Shown here in pieces: positions 54,527 to 63,359 of a DNA stretch of 64,000 bases (positions within the stretch are counted from its first letter, which is position 1; each line of letters begins with the position of its first letter). The position numbers and the translations under genes were made by a program. This DNA is from Hyphomicrobiales bacterium (GTDB taxonomy: Bacteria; Pseudomonadota; Alphaproteobacteria; Rhizobiales; Beijerinckiaceae): NCBI GenBank assembly GCA_900473415.1, contig UCLR01000036.1, forward strand, positions 62,001 to 126,000, in the 5' to 3' direction. The notes under the pieces were generated by a model. It saw only the letters and a program-made list of their open reading frames with translations. It searched no databases and was not told the DNA's origin.

Positions 54527-55693
54527 ATGGATTTCAGACTGAGCGACGAGCAGGAAGCGATCCGCGAGGCGATCGCCGGCATCTGCAGCCGCTTCGGCGA
54601 CGATTACTGGCTGAAGCGCGACAAGGAGGGCGGCTTCCCGCAGGATTTCTATTCGGCCTTCGCCGCCGATGGCTGGCTCGGTATCTGCATTCCCGAGGAA
54701 TATGGCGGCTCGGGGCTCGGCATCACCGAGGCGGCGATCATGATGCGCGCCATCGCCCAGTCGGGCGCCGGCATGTCGGGCGCCTCCTGCCTGCACATCA
54801 ACATCTTCGGGCTGAACCCCGTGCTGGTCCATGGCACGGAGGAGCAGAAGCGGCGCATGCTGCCGCCGATGGTGCAGGGCAAGGAAAAGGCCTGCTTCGC
54901 CGTCACCGAGCCCAATACCGGCCTCAACACCACGCAGCTCAAGACCCGGGCCGTGCGCAAGGGCGACCGCTATGTCGTCGACGGCCAGAAGGTCTGGATC
55001 TCGACCGCGCAGGTGGCCGACAAGATCCTGCTGCTGGCCCGCACCACGCCGCTGGAGGAGGTGAAGAAGCCGACGCACGGCCTCAGCCTCTTCTACACGG
55101 ATTTCGACCGCAGCCGGATCAAGGTCCACGAGATCGAGAAGATGGGGCGCAAGGTCGTCGACTCGAACGAGCTCTTCATCGAGGGCTTCGAGATCCCGGT
55201 GGAGGATCGCATCGGTGAGGAAGGCCGCGGCTTCGAATACATCCTGCACGGCATGAATCCCGAGCGCGTGCTGATCGCTTCCGAGGCGATCGGGCTGGGC
55301 AATCTCGCCCTGTCGCGCGCGACCGCCTATGCCAAGGAGCGCATCGTGTTCAACCGGCCGATCGGCCAGAACCAGGCGATCCAGCACCCGCTCGCCAAGA
55401 ACTGGATGGAGCTTGAGGCCGCCTGGCTGATGGTGCTGCGCGCCGCCTGGGAATACGACAACGGACTACCCTGCGGCGCCAGCGCCAACGCGGCGAAATA
55501 TCTTGCGGGTGAAGCCGGCTTCGACGCTTGCCAGCAGGCGGTGATGACCCACGGGGGCTTCGGCTACGCCAAGGAGTTCCATGTCGAGCGCTACCTGCGC
55601 GAGGTCATGATCCCGCGTATCGCGCCGATCAGCCCGCAGCTCGTGCTCTGCTTCATCGCCGAGAAGGTGCTCGGCCTGCCGAAATCCTACTGA
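54527..55693 (+). CDS. Acyl-CoA dehydrogenase
   Basis: This 388-residue flavoprotein would oxidise an acyl-CoA to its enoyl-CoA. N-terminal, middle and C-terminal domains are present, with the FAD and substrate motifs CFAVTEPNTGLNTTQLKTRA and WISTAQVADKILLLA. RIVFNRPIGQNQAIQHPLA and QAVMTHGGFGYAKEFHVERY follow. The segment that normally holds the catalytic Glu (YEGT in many homologues) reads IPRIAPISPQ, so the base must lie elsewhere or the protein belongs to a variant group. It starts 11 bases after the first CoA transferase. Confidence 0.92.
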   Translation: MDFRLSDEQEAIREAIAGICSRFGDDYWLKRDKEGGFPQDFYSAFAADGWLGICIPEEYGGSGLGITEAAIMMRAIAQSGAGMSGASCLHINIFGLNPVLVHGTEEQKRRMLPPMVQGKEKACFAVTEPNTGLNTTQLKTRAVRKGDRYVVDGQKVWISTAQVADKILLLARTTPLEEVKKPTHGLSLFYTDFDRSRIKVHEIEKMGRKVVDSNELFIEGFEIPVEDRIGEEGRGFEYILHGMNPERVLIASEAIGLGNLALSRATAYAKERIVFNRPIGQNQAIQHPLAKNWMELEAAWLMVLRAAWEYDNGLPCGASANAAKYLAGEAGFDACQQAVMTHGGFGYAKEFHVERYLREVMIPRIAPISPQLVLCFIAEKVLGLPKSY

Positions 55694-55701
55694 GCGGGAC
55701 G

Positions 55702-56955
55702 ATGAACAGGCTCGACGCAGCGACGCTGGATCTCGCCGGATTCATCCGGCCGGGCGACCGCGTCGTCGTCGGCCAGGTCAGCGCCGAGCCGCAGACGCTT
55801 GCCGAGGCGCTGCCGGCCGCCTTCGCCGCGGCCGGGCCCTTCGAGACCTTCCTCGGTACGGTCGTCTCTGGCAGCTTCGATACGGTGCCCGCCGAGATGC
55901 GCTTCGCCGGCTATGGCGCCATGGGCAAGGTGAGCCGGCTCGCCCGCCGCGGCCAACTCGATGTCTGGCCGCTGCATTACGGCGCGCTCGAAGCCGGTTT
56001 CGCCTCGGGCGCGATCCGCGCCGACGTCGTGCTGATCCAGCTCGCCCGGAGGCGGGGCGGCTTCTGCGCGACGCTCGCCAACGACTATGTGCTCGCAGCC
56101 GCGCGCCGTGCCCGCTGCGTCATCGCTGAGGTCAACGCCCGCGCGCCCTGGTGCGCGGGAGCCGAGATCGGTGCGGAGCTCCGCATCGATGCCATCGTCG
56201 AGACGGATCGCGAGCCGGTTTCCGTGCCGGCCGCCGTTCCCGGCGAGACGGAGCGCGCCATTGCCCGGCATATCGCGGCGCTGGTGCCTGACGGCGCGAC
56301 GATCCAGATCGGCATCGGCGCCATTCCCGACGCGGTGCTTGATGGGCTGGGCCAGCATCGCGAGCTCGGCATCCATTCCGGCGTCTTCGGCGACCGCATG
56401 GCCGGGTTGCTCGCCAGCGGCGTCTTCACCAACGCCCGCAAATCCGTCGACGCGGGGCTCACTGTGGCCAATGTCGTCGTCGGCTCGCGGCCGGCTTTCG
56501 AGGCGCTGGACGGCAACGCGGCGATCCGGCTCGCCCCCGCCGCACACACGCACAGCCACTCCGTCCTCGCCCGTCAAGAACGGATGGTCGCGATCAATGC
56601 GGCGATGGAGGTCGACCTCTCGGGTCAGGTCAATGCCGAACTGGCCGACGGCTCTCCGGTCGGTGGCGCGGGCGGGCTCTGCGACTTCACCCGTGGGGCT
56701 GCCGCCTCGAAGGGCGGCCGGGCGATCGTCGCCCTGCGCGCGACCGATCGCACCGGGCAGATCTCGCGGATCGTCCCGCGCGTTCAGGCCGTCACGCTCG
56801 CCCGCACGGATATCGACACCGTGGTGACCGAGTACGGCGTCGCCGAGTTGAGGCATCGCAGCGCCGCCGAGCGCGCCCGCGCCCTGATCGCCATCGCCGC
56901 CCCCCGGCATCGCGAGACGCTGGAGCGCAGCCTGACCGAAAGGGCCGCGGCATGA
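55702..56955 (+). CDS. Class I CoA transferase (acetyl-CoA hydrolase/4-hydroxybutyrate CoA-transferase family)
   Basis: This 417-residue protein has the two-domain fold of acetyl-CoA hydrolase-type CoA transferases. [20 protein letters not shown] lies near residue 195, the C-terminal domain begins at [20 protein letters not shown], and [19 protein letters not shown] closes it. In 4-hydroxybutyrate CoA-transferase a catalytic Glu follows GIH(S/T); here a Gly stands there, so the mechanism may differ. ATG 55702 is eight bases after the previous stop. Its stop overlaps the next start by four bases. RipA, the itaconate CoA transferase of Yersinia, is of this class. Confidence 0.85.
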   Translation: MNRLDAATLDLAGFIRPGDRVVVGQVSAEPQTLAEALPAAFAAAGPFETFLGTVVSGSFDTVPAEMRFAGYGAMGKVSRLARRGQLDVWPLHYGALEAGFASGAIRADVVLIQLARRRGGFCATLANDYVLAAARRARCVIAEVNARAPWCAGAEIGAELRIDAIVETDREPVSVPAAVPGETERAIARHIAALVPDGATIQIGIGAIPDAVLDGLGQHRELGIHSGVFGDRMAGLLASGVFTNARKSVDAGLTVANVVVGSRPAFEALDGNAAIRLAPAAHTHSHSVLARQERMVAINAAMEVDLSGQVNAELADGSPVGGAGGLCDFTRGAAASKGGRAIVALRATDRTGQISRIVPRVQAVTLARTDIDTVVTEYGVAELRHRSAAERARALIAIAAPRHRETLERSLTERAAA

Positions 56956-58130
56956 CGAACCCCCGCAGCGGCCCGCTCGCGGGCTTGAAAATCGTCGAGT
57001 TCGCCGGCATCGGCCCGGCGCCGATGACGGGCATGCTGCTCTCCGATCTCGGCGCCGAGATCGTCATCATCGACCGGTTGGAGCCGAGCGGCTTGGGCAT
57101 CGAGAAGCCGACGCGATTCGACGTCACCCGCCGTGGCCGCCGTTCGGTCGCGCTCGATCTGAAGCGGCCGGAAGGCATCGCCTGCGCGCTCGATCTGGTG
57201 GCGACGGCCGACGCCCTGATCGAGGGCTTCCGCCCCGGCACGATGGAGCGGCTCGGTCTTGGGCCGGAGCCATGCCTTCAGCGCAATCCGCGCCTCGTTT
57301 ACGGGCGCATCACCGGCTGGGGCCAGGACGGCCCGCTGGCGAAGGCTGCCGGCCACGATCTCAACTACATCGCGCTGTCGGGTGCGCTCTCGGCCATCGG
57401 TCGTGCGGGGGAGCCGCCCGCGATCCCGCTCAACCTGATCGGCGATTATGGCGGTGGCGCCATGCTGCTCGGCTTCGGCATGCTGGCGGCCCTTCTGGAA
57501 GCCGGCCGCTCCGGCAGGGGCCAGGTTGTCGATGCCGCGATGGCCGAGGGCAGCGCGACCCTGATGGCGAGCCTTTTTGGGCTGGCCGCCGCCGGCCTCC
57601 ACAAGCCGGAGCGCGGCACCAACCTGCTCGATTCAGGCGCGCCCCATTACGAAACCTATCGCTGCGCCGATGGTGAATGGATCACGGTCGCGCCGATCGA
57701 GAGGAAGTTCCGCGAAATCCTGCTCGGACTGATCGGCTTCGATCCGAAGAGCTTCCCGGATGTGAACGACCCGGCCCGCTGGCCTGAAGCCCGCAAGCTC
57801 CTCGCCGGGCGCTTCGCCGAGCGCCGCCGGGCGGAATGGTGCGCGCTGCTGGAAGGCACGGATGCCTGCTTCGCCCCGGTGCTGAGTCTAGCGGAAGCGC
57901 CGGAGCACCCTCATGCCCGCGCCCGCGGCAGCTTCATCGTGGTCGACGGCGTCAGCCAGCCCGCACCGCAGCCGCGCTTCAGCCGTACGCCGCCGGCCAC
58001 GCCGACAGCAGGCGAGCCCGCCGGCGCGAGCAGCCGCGCCGTGCTGGCAGACTGGGGCTTCGACCTCCCAGCCATCGACCGTCTCGAACAGGCCGGCGTC
58101 ATCCGCGCCGGCGCCAGCCAGACCAATTGA
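56952..58130 (+). CDS. Alpha-methylacyl-CoA racemase-like protein (class III CoA transferase fold)
   Basis: This 392-residue protein is closer to alpha-methylacyl-CoA racemase than to true transferases. The stretch [20 protein letters not shown] near residue 135 and [20 protein letters not shown] near 160 match the racemase. They hold the catalytic His and, 30 residues on, the Asp. The enzyme would invert the 2-methyl centre of a branched acyl-CoA. A racemase in this operon points to 2-methyl-branched CoA esters as intermediates. The ATG overlaps the previous stop by four bases. Confidence 0.85.
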   Translation: MTNPRSGPLAGLKIVEFAGIGPAPMTGMLLSDLGAEIVIIDRLEPSGLGIEKPTRFDVTRRGRRSVALDLKRPEGIACALDLVATADALIEGFRPGTMERLGLGPEPCLQRNPRLVYGRITGWGQDGPLAKAAGHDLNYIALSGALSAIGRAGEPPAIPLNLIGDYGGGAMLLGFGMLAALLEAGRSGRGQVVDAAMAEGSATLMASLFGLAAAGLHKPERGTNLLDSGAPHYETYRCADGEWITVAPIERKFREILLGLIGFDPKSFPDVNDPARWPEARKLLAGRFAERRRAEWCALLEGTDACFAPVLSLAEAPEHPHARARGSFIVVDGVSQPAPQPRFSRTPPATPTAGEPAGASSRAVLADWGFDLPAIDRLEQAGVIRAGASQTN

Positions 58131-58147
58131 ACCGGAGAAAAGCTGCG

Positions 58148-58603
58148 ATGGCCGGACGCTATTACGAGGAATTCGAGGCCGGGCAGCTCTTCGAGCATGC
58201 GTTCTCGCGGACCGTCACAGAGCAGGACAACATCAGCTTCAGCCTGATGACGCTCAATCCGCAGCCGCTCCATGTCGACGCCGATTTCTCCAGCCGCACC
58301 GAATGGGGCCAGCCGCTGTTCAACAGCCTCTACACGCTCGGCATCATGATCGGCATGAGCGTCTACGACACGACGCTGGGCACTACGGTCGGCAATCTCG
58401 GCATGAGCGACGTGCGCTTCCCCAAGCCGGTCTTCAACGGCGACACGCTGCGCTCGCGCACCAAGGTGATCTCGAAGCGGGACTCGAAGTCGCGCCCTTC
58501 GGTCGGACTCGTCGAGTTCGAGCATGAATGCCTGAACCAGCGCGGCGAGGTCGTGGCCATCTGTCGGCGAATGGCGATGATGCACCGCAAGGACGCGGCC
58601 TGA
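58148..58603 (+). CDS. MaoC-family enoyl-CoA hydratase
   Basis: This 151-residue hot-dog-fold protein has the hydratase pattern DNISFSLMTLNPQPLHVDAD near residue 30, with the catalytic Asp/Asn and His of MaoC-type hydratases, and FNSLYTLGIMIGMSVYDTTL. It would add water to an enoyl-CoA such as mesaconyl- or itaconyl-CoA. ATG 58148 follows a GGAG site 13 bases upstream. Its TGA overlaps the ATG of the lyase gene, a coupling that supports consecutive steps. Confidence 0.9.
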   Translation: MAGRYYEEFEAGQLFEHAFSRTVTEQDNISFSLMTLNPQPLHVDADFSSRTEWGQPLFNSLYTLGIMIGMSVYDTTLGTTVGNLGMSDVRFPKPVFNGDTLRSRTKVISKRDSKSRPSVGLVEFEHECLNQRGEVVAICRRMAMMHRKDAA

Positions 58604-59466
58604 TGCGCAGCCTGCTCTTCGTTCCGGGCGACAGCGCCCGCAAATTCGCCAAGGCCCGCGAATGCGGCGCGGATGCGCTGATCATCGACCTCGAGGATTC
58701 GGTCGCGCTCGACGCCAAGGAGGCGGCGCGGCATGAAACCGCCGCGATGCTGCAGGCGCCGCGCAGCCGCCAGAAGCTCTTCGTCCGCGTCAACGCCTTC
58801 GATACGGGTTTCACCGCCGCCGACCTCGCCGCCGTGATGGCCCACCAGCCGGACGGCATCGCCCTGCCGAAATGCGACGGGGCCGGGCAGGTCGAGCGCC
58901 TCTCCCATATGCTCGACGCGCTCGAGGCCGCGCATGGCATCGCGCCCGGAAGCACACAGATCCTCGCCATCGTCACCGAGACGGCGGCCTCGCTCTTCGG
59001 CCTGGGCGGCTATCGCGGTTGCAGTCAGCGGCTCTGGGGCATGATGTGGGGGGCGGAGGACCTTTCGGCCTCCTTCGGCGCCACCGCCAACCGCGACACG
59101 CAGGGCAATATGCTTCCGCCCTATCAGCTCGCCCGCAATCTCTGCCTTGCGGGGGCGGCGGCGGCCGGTGTCGTCGCGGTGGATACGGTGGCGGTTACCA
59201 TCGACGACCTCGCCGCCGTGGAGCGTGAGGCGCGTGAGGCGCGGCGCGACGGCTTCATGGCCAAGGGCGTGATCCATCCCAAGCATGTCGAGCCGGTCAA
59301 CGCCGCGTTCCGGCCGAGCGGCGACGAGATCGCCTGGGCCCGGCGGATCACCGAGGCATTTGGCAATCAAGCCGATCTCGGCGTAGTGAAAATCGACGGC
59401 CAGATGATCGACAAGCCGCATCTGCGGGCAGCCGAACGCATCCTGGCTTCGCTAGCCCCAACGTGA
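58603..59466 (+). CDS. CitE-like CoA-ester lyase (citramalyl- or malyl-CoA lyase type)
   Basis: This 287-residue TIM-barrel protein belongs to the CitE family. It has RSLLFVPGDSARKFAKAREC at the start, ALIIDLEDSVALDAK with Mg-linked Asp/Glu near residue 30, an Arg in LFVRVNAFDT, ILAIVTETAASLFGL with the second acidic ligand, and KGVIHPKHVEPVN. It would split a 3-hydroxyacyl-CoA, for example citramalyl-CoA to pyruvate and acetyl-CoA, or methylmalyl-CoA to glyoxylate and propionyl-CoA. The start overlaps the hydratase stop and the end overlaps the IclR start. Confidence 0.9.
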   Translation: MRSLLFVPGDSARKFAKARECGADALIIDLEDSVALDAKEAARHETAAMLQAPRSRQKLFVRVNAFDTGFTAADLAAVMAHQPDGIALPKCDGAGQVERLSHMLDALEAAHGIAPGSTQILAIVTETAASLFGLGGYRGCSQRLWGMMWGAEDLSASFGATANRDTQGNMLPPYQLARNLCLAGAAAAGVVAVDTVAVTIDDLAAVEREAREARRDGFMAKGVIHPKHVEPVNAAFRPSGDEIAWARRITEAFGNQADLGVVKIDGQMIDKPHLRAAERILASLAPT

Positions 59467-60245
59467 CGATCAAGGGAGCGACGGGAAGACGCATGCAGGT
59501 CAAGCAGGCCGCTAACGTATTGGAGCTTCTGGAGTTCTTCGCCCGCCGGCAGCGCCCGGCGACGCTGGCGGAGCTTTCCGACGAACTCGGCTGGCCGCGC
59601 TCGAGCACCTTCAACCTGATCGGCACGCTGGCCGAGAAGGGCTATCTCTACGAGCCGAGGGCGCGGGGCGGCTATTATCCGAGCCCGCGTTGGCTTTCGA
59701 TGGCGCAGGCCGTCTCGGAGGCGGAGCCCTTGCCGGAAGCGGCTCTGCTGCTGGTCTCCGAGGTCGCGGAGGAGACGGGCGAGACGACCGCCATCGGCGC
59801 GCCCGCCGGCATCCATACCATGTGGATCCACGCCATCGAATCGACTGCACCGATCCGCTATTTCGGGCGCATCGGCCATCGCCTGCCGATCCATGCCAGC
59901 TCGACTGGCCGCGCGATCCTCGCGCAATACTCCTTCGCCGAGCGCCAGGCCGTCTATCGGAAGCTGAGCTTCGAGCGCTATTCGGCGACCACCCCGATGA
60001 GCATCGACGCCGTCGAGGCCGAGCTCCGGCGCTCCGCCGCGCGCGGCTATCATTTCAGCAATGGCGACTTCAGCAAGGATCTCGTTGGCGTCGCGCTGCC
60101 CTTGCCGATCCGCCAGCGCCGGCTTTCTATCGTGGTTGCCGGCCCGCAGTTCCGCTGCCTCGACCGAGTGCCTGCCATCGCCGAGACGATCCGCTCGGGC
60201 ATCGCCCGCTTCGCCGCGGATCTGGAGCTGACACCGTCGGAATGA
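59463..60245 (+). CDS. IclR-family transcription regulator
   Basis: This 260-residue regulator has a winged helix-turn-helix at about residues 12-75 (TLAELSDELGWPRSSTFNLI). A GAF-like IclR effector domain follows (RIGHRLPIHASSTGRAILAQ, and YHFSNGDFSKDLVGVALPL near 200). GTG 59463 overlaps the lyase stop (GTGA); ATG 59493 is an alternative. It is the last gene of the operon and probably controls the divergent region near 53 kb, with a pathway acid or CoA ester as effector. Confidence 0.92.
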   Translation: MTIKGATGRRMQVKQAANVLELLEFFARRQRPATLAELSDELGWPRSSTFNLIGTLAEKGYLYEPRARGGYYPSPRWLSMAQAVSEAEPLPEAALLLVSEVAEETGETTAIGAPAGIHTMWIHAIESTAPIRYFGRIGHRLPIHASSTGRAILAQYSFAERQAVYRKLSFERYSATTPMSIDAVEAELRRSAARGYHFSNGDFSKDLVGVALPLPIRQRRLSIVVAGPQFRCLDRVPAIAETIRSGIARFAADLELTPSE

Positions 60246-60424
60246 CGGACAAAAGCGCGCACCGGAGCGCGGCCGAGCGCCCCCGGGAGTCTTTCGCCAC
60301 GATCATCTGCCGAAGCGGCAGGAGGTCGGGCCCGCGCCCTCGATCGTGACGTGGCAAGCCAATCTGGTAGCCGATCCAACCGAGGGTGTTGCCGATCCTG
60401 CCACCGCTCCCGACGGCAAGCCGG

Positions 60425-60967
60425 TCAGATGCCGGCGCCGTGCTGAAGCGGCTCGTCCAGCTTTCCATAAACGCCGCGCCAATAGAGCAGGGCGCCTTCG
60501 TCATGGGCATGGCGAAGTGCCCTGATGCGGCCGATCAGGATGGTGTGGGAGTGGCGCTCGATCGCCTCTTCCGTCTCGCAGTCGAGGACGGCCAGCGCTC
60601 CGTCGAGTGTCGGTGCGCCGGTGACGAGACGGCCCCAGTGGCCTTCGCCGAAGCGGGCTTCGCCCTTGTGGCCGCCGCGGCCGGCAAAGCGGTCGGCGAT
60701 GTTCTGGTGGCGCGCGGCCAGCACGTTGATGGCGAAATGACCTGCTGCCTCGATTGTGGGCCAGGCCGAAGCGCCGCGATTGATGCAGACGATGACGGTC
60801 GGCGGTTCGGCCGACAGCGCGGTGAGTGACGTCGCGGTCAGGCCAGCCCGCGTGCCGCCATGCGAAGCCGCCACGATGCTGACTGCGCCCGCGACGTTGC
60901 GCATGACGCTTTTGAAGGAATCGGAATGGATATCGCTGGCGCTGAACTGGCCGAGCTGTCTGTTCAT
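60425..60967 (-). CDS. Flavin reductase domain protein
   Basis: This 180-residue protein is an FMN-binding split-barrel flavin reductase that would supply reduced flavin to a partner monooxygenase. The segments FKSVMRNVAGAVSIVAASHG, RAGLTATSLTALSAEPPTVI and FAINVLAARHQNIADRFAG match the family. ATG 60967 was chosen; GTG 61003 and ATG 60997 are in-frame options. A luciferase-like monooxygenase gene lies 2.4 kb to the right. The 179 bases between it and the IclR gene hold nothing I can name. Confidence 0.88.
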   Translation of the reverse strand: MNRQLGQFSASDIHSDSFKSVMRNVAGAVSIVAASHGGTRAGLTATSLTALSAEPPTVIVCINRGASAWPTIEAAGHFAINVLAARHQNIADRFAGRGGHKGEARFGEGHWGRLVTGAPTLDGALAVLDCETEEAIERHSHTILIGRIRALRHAHDEGALLYWRGVYGKLDEPLQHGAGI

Positions 60968-61020
60968 GCTGTCACCGGATTCCGGGGGCTGTTCCATCTT
61001 CACTTGGTCTAGCCGGCGTC

Positions 61021-61647
61021 TTAGGCCGCGCGAACCCCATGGGCGGCCAGTCGCGCCAGGATCAGCGTTTCCTGCTTGTGCTTCAGTGCCGTCACGCGCG
61101 CCGTGGCGGCTTCGAGCGACGCGGCTGGCGCGTAGACCGGAGCGCTTCCGAGGCGACCCGTCTGGGTGCCGATGTGCTTCTCGAAGGGCAGCGAGCGATA
61201 GAGCGAGGGATCGGCCGAGACATCGAATAGCGGGCGATAGCCCAGCTTAAGGTAGAGCGTCGTTGCCTCGGGCTGGCGAAAGCCGGTGGTCAGATAGGCG
61301 CGTGTATAGCCGAGGGCCGCGGCGCGGGCTTCGAGCTCAGCGACGATGCGCTCGGCCAGGCCCTGGCGACGGAAATCGTCATGGGTCCAGATGCGCTTGA
61401 GCTCGGCGGTTTCGTCGTCATGGCTCATGAAAGCGCCGCCGGCGATGGTCCGGCCGTCACGCCGCAGCAGGATGAAGTCGCCGAGCGGTGGCGAGAAAGC
61501 CTCGACCGGATAGCGGAACAGCTCGGAGCGCGCCCCGCCGGGGCGGCTGTTTGCGCCATAGCGCCCGTCATATTCCTGGATCAGCCCCTCGACGAGCGGC
61601 TGCGCCGCCGCATCCTGATGCGACGACTGGACGATGATGTCGCTCAT
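61021..61647 (-). CDS. GNAT-family N-acetyltransferase
   Basis: This 208-residue protein has a GNAT fold with the acetyl-CoA binding loop RRQGLAERIVAELEARAAAL near residues 93-112 and YLKLGYRPLFDVS in motif B. The C-terminal 50 residues (HIGTQTGRLGSAPVYAPA onward) extend past the domain. The substrate is unknown. It lies 53 bases from the flavin reductase start on the same strand, so the two may be cotranscribed. Confidence 0.87.
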   Translation of the reverse strand: MSDIIVQSSHQDAAAQPLVEGLIQEYDGRYGANSRPGGARSELFRYPVEAFSPPLGDFILLRRDGRTIAGGAFMSHDDETAELKRIWTHDDFRRQGLAERIVAELEARAAALGYTRAYLTTGFRQPEATTLYLKLGYRPLFDVSADPSLYRSLPFEKHIGTQTGRLGSAPVYAPAASLEAATARVTALKHKQETLILARLAAHGVRAA

Positions 61648-62019
61648 GAGAACGACCTCGCGATGAGACCACGCAGCGATATCTGCTCGCGGGAGCAGGC
61701 GGAAGATTCAGCGTGCAATGTCGTCATTCCAATCAGCTCCCGACCTGACAGTTCGGTTTGAAACGCGCTGTCACAGATGATGGCCAAGGATTTTGGGGCG
61801 CGATGTGGCTCCCTCAAATCAAGTGAGAGCAAATAATGTTGGTGCTTGGTACGTCAAATTCGATTATCGTATATTAAATTCTATAAGATATATATCGGCG
61901 CTGAAAGAAATTAGACGTGTCTATTTTTTGTGTACTGAAAAAATACGTTTCTATTTCATCGGGAAACATTGGATTTTTCTGCTTATGGTCGGGCGCGGGC
62001 TCGTGCTGAAGACCCGGCA
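61648..62019. other. Noncoding AT-rich patch
   Basis: About 180 bases (61810-61990) are strongly AT-rich in a GC-rich genome, with runs such as ATTATCGTATATTAAATTC and GTCTATTTTTTGTGTACTG. No convincing gene is present; an open frame of about 101 codons here has no protein character that I recognise. It could be promoter DNA for the GNAT gene or a remnant of foreign DNA. Confidence 0.5.
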
Positions 62020-62946
62020 TCATCTCGGTTCCGCTCCAATCGCCGAGCGGACGATGGAGGCCGACAGCTCGGGTCGGCACAACTCGATGAAGCGGTGAGC
62101 ATAGCCGGGCAGAAAGCGCCCGCGCGGAACTGCGATGTAGGAGGTCGCCTCGGGGAACAGGCCTTCGGCGACCTTGACCAGATCCCCGTCGCGTTCCGGG
62201 TGATAGGCAACCTCGGTGATGATACCCAGGCCCAGCCCGAGCGCGACATAGGATTTGATCACGTCGGAATCGATGGCCGAGACGACGATGTCCGGCGCGA
62301 GGCCCCGATCATGGAAGGCCGCGTCGATCAGCGGGCGGCCGGTGAAGCCCTGGCCGTAGGTGACGATCGGCCTCTCCGCGATCGTGGCGAGGTCGATGTC
62401 GGCGCGGCCGGCGAGCGGATCGGTCCTATCGGCGATGACGATGTGTCGCCACGTATAATAGGGAAAGGCGACGAGTTCGGCCGCCTGCGACAGGCTCTCC
62501 GTCGCGATGCCGATATGTGCGCTTCCTTCTCGCAGGCGGGCGACGATCTCGGTGGGGTCGCACTGCTTGAGCGAAAGCCTGACGCGCGGAAACTCATCGC
62601 GGAACTGCTTGATGACGCAGGGCAGCACATAGCGCGCCTGGGTGTGTGTCGTGGCGATCACGAACTCGCCCGAGGCGGGATCGCGCAGGTGATCGGTGAC
62701 GCGCTTGATGCTCATGGAATCGGCGAGGATGCGCTCGACATAGCTGATGACCGAGCGGCCCGCTTCGGTCAGGCCCAGCATGCGCTTGCCGCGACGCTCG
62801 AATAGCTCGACGCCGAGTTCCAGCTCGAGATCCTTGATGTGCTTCGACACACCGGACTGCGAAGTGTTCAGCGCCGCGGCGGCCTCGGTGAAGTTGTATC
62901 CGCTGCGCACAGCCTCCTGGAGAATGCGAAATTGTTGCAGATTCAT
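62020..62946 (-). CDS. CysB-like LysR-family regulator
   Basis: This 308-residue regulator has a winged helix-turn-helix N-terminus (NLQQFRILQEAVRSGYNFTE, then NTSQSGVSKHIKDLELELGV) and a periplasmic-binding-protein-like effector domain. FTEAAAALNTSQSGVSKHIK is close to CysB and Cbl, which respond to sulfur supply. ATG 62946 is the family start; the open frame upstream is not coding. It is divergent from a luciferase-like monooxygenase gene, a class that includes sulfonate and sulfone oxygenases. Confidence 0.92.
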   Translation of the reverse strand: MNLQQFRILQEAVRSGYNFTEAAAALNTSQSGVSKHIKDLELELGVELFERRGKRMLGLTEAGRSVISYVERILADSMSIKRVTDHLRDPASGEFVIATTHTQARYVLPCVIKQFRDEFPRVRLSLKQCDPTEIVARLREGSAHIGIATESLSQAAELVAFPYYTWRHIVIADRTDPLAGRADIDLATIAERPIVTYGQGFTGRPLIDAAFHDRGLAPDIVVSAIDSDVIKSYVALGLGLGIITEVAYHPERDGDLVKVAEGLFPEATSYIAVPRGRFLPGYAHRFIELCRPELSASIVRSAIGAEPR

Positions 62947-63359
62947 CTGTGGGGCAGCGCGCTGTCCGGATCGAAGGCTTTCCGCAGCATGATAGGGCGC
63001 GCGCGCGAGGGGTTCTTTGCAAAGTCCTCGGCATCTGAAGAAGAAATTCCACGCTCGCCCCGCCTCGGACGCATGCAGGATTCTCTTGCGACGAAACCCA
63101 GGCCTTGTTCGATCGGGGCCGGGGCTATGTCCTTTGCCCTTCGCCGCGCCTGCGAAATGCAGCGATGTATTCATCGCAAAATTTCAGGCGGCGGGAGAAG
63201 AACTTCGCATGTTGGAGAGCGTTCGGAGAAGCGCTCGATCGTTTCGCGGCCTTATGCCGGATCCATATAAGCAAAGAGCCAATCTTTATTTCATTCTGGC
63301 CGCTGATCGACACGAAACTTGGCCGATGTCGCCTTCGACGGGCGTCGACGGAGTCGATC
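62947..63359. promoter_or_regulatory. Divergent region between LysR and monooxygenase genes
   Basis: I see no gene here. CTTTGCAAAG is a perfect palindrome at 63015. GCGATG at 63162 and CATCGC at 63172 are inverted around TATT; GAAAT at 63154 and ATTTC at 63181 extend the symmetry. These are candidate LysR sites. Confidence 0.5.

Noticed and set aside
61793..62098. A 101-codon open frame across the AT-rich patch
   Set aside because: It has no ribosome site or recognisable family and runs into the end of the LysR gene on the opposite strand.
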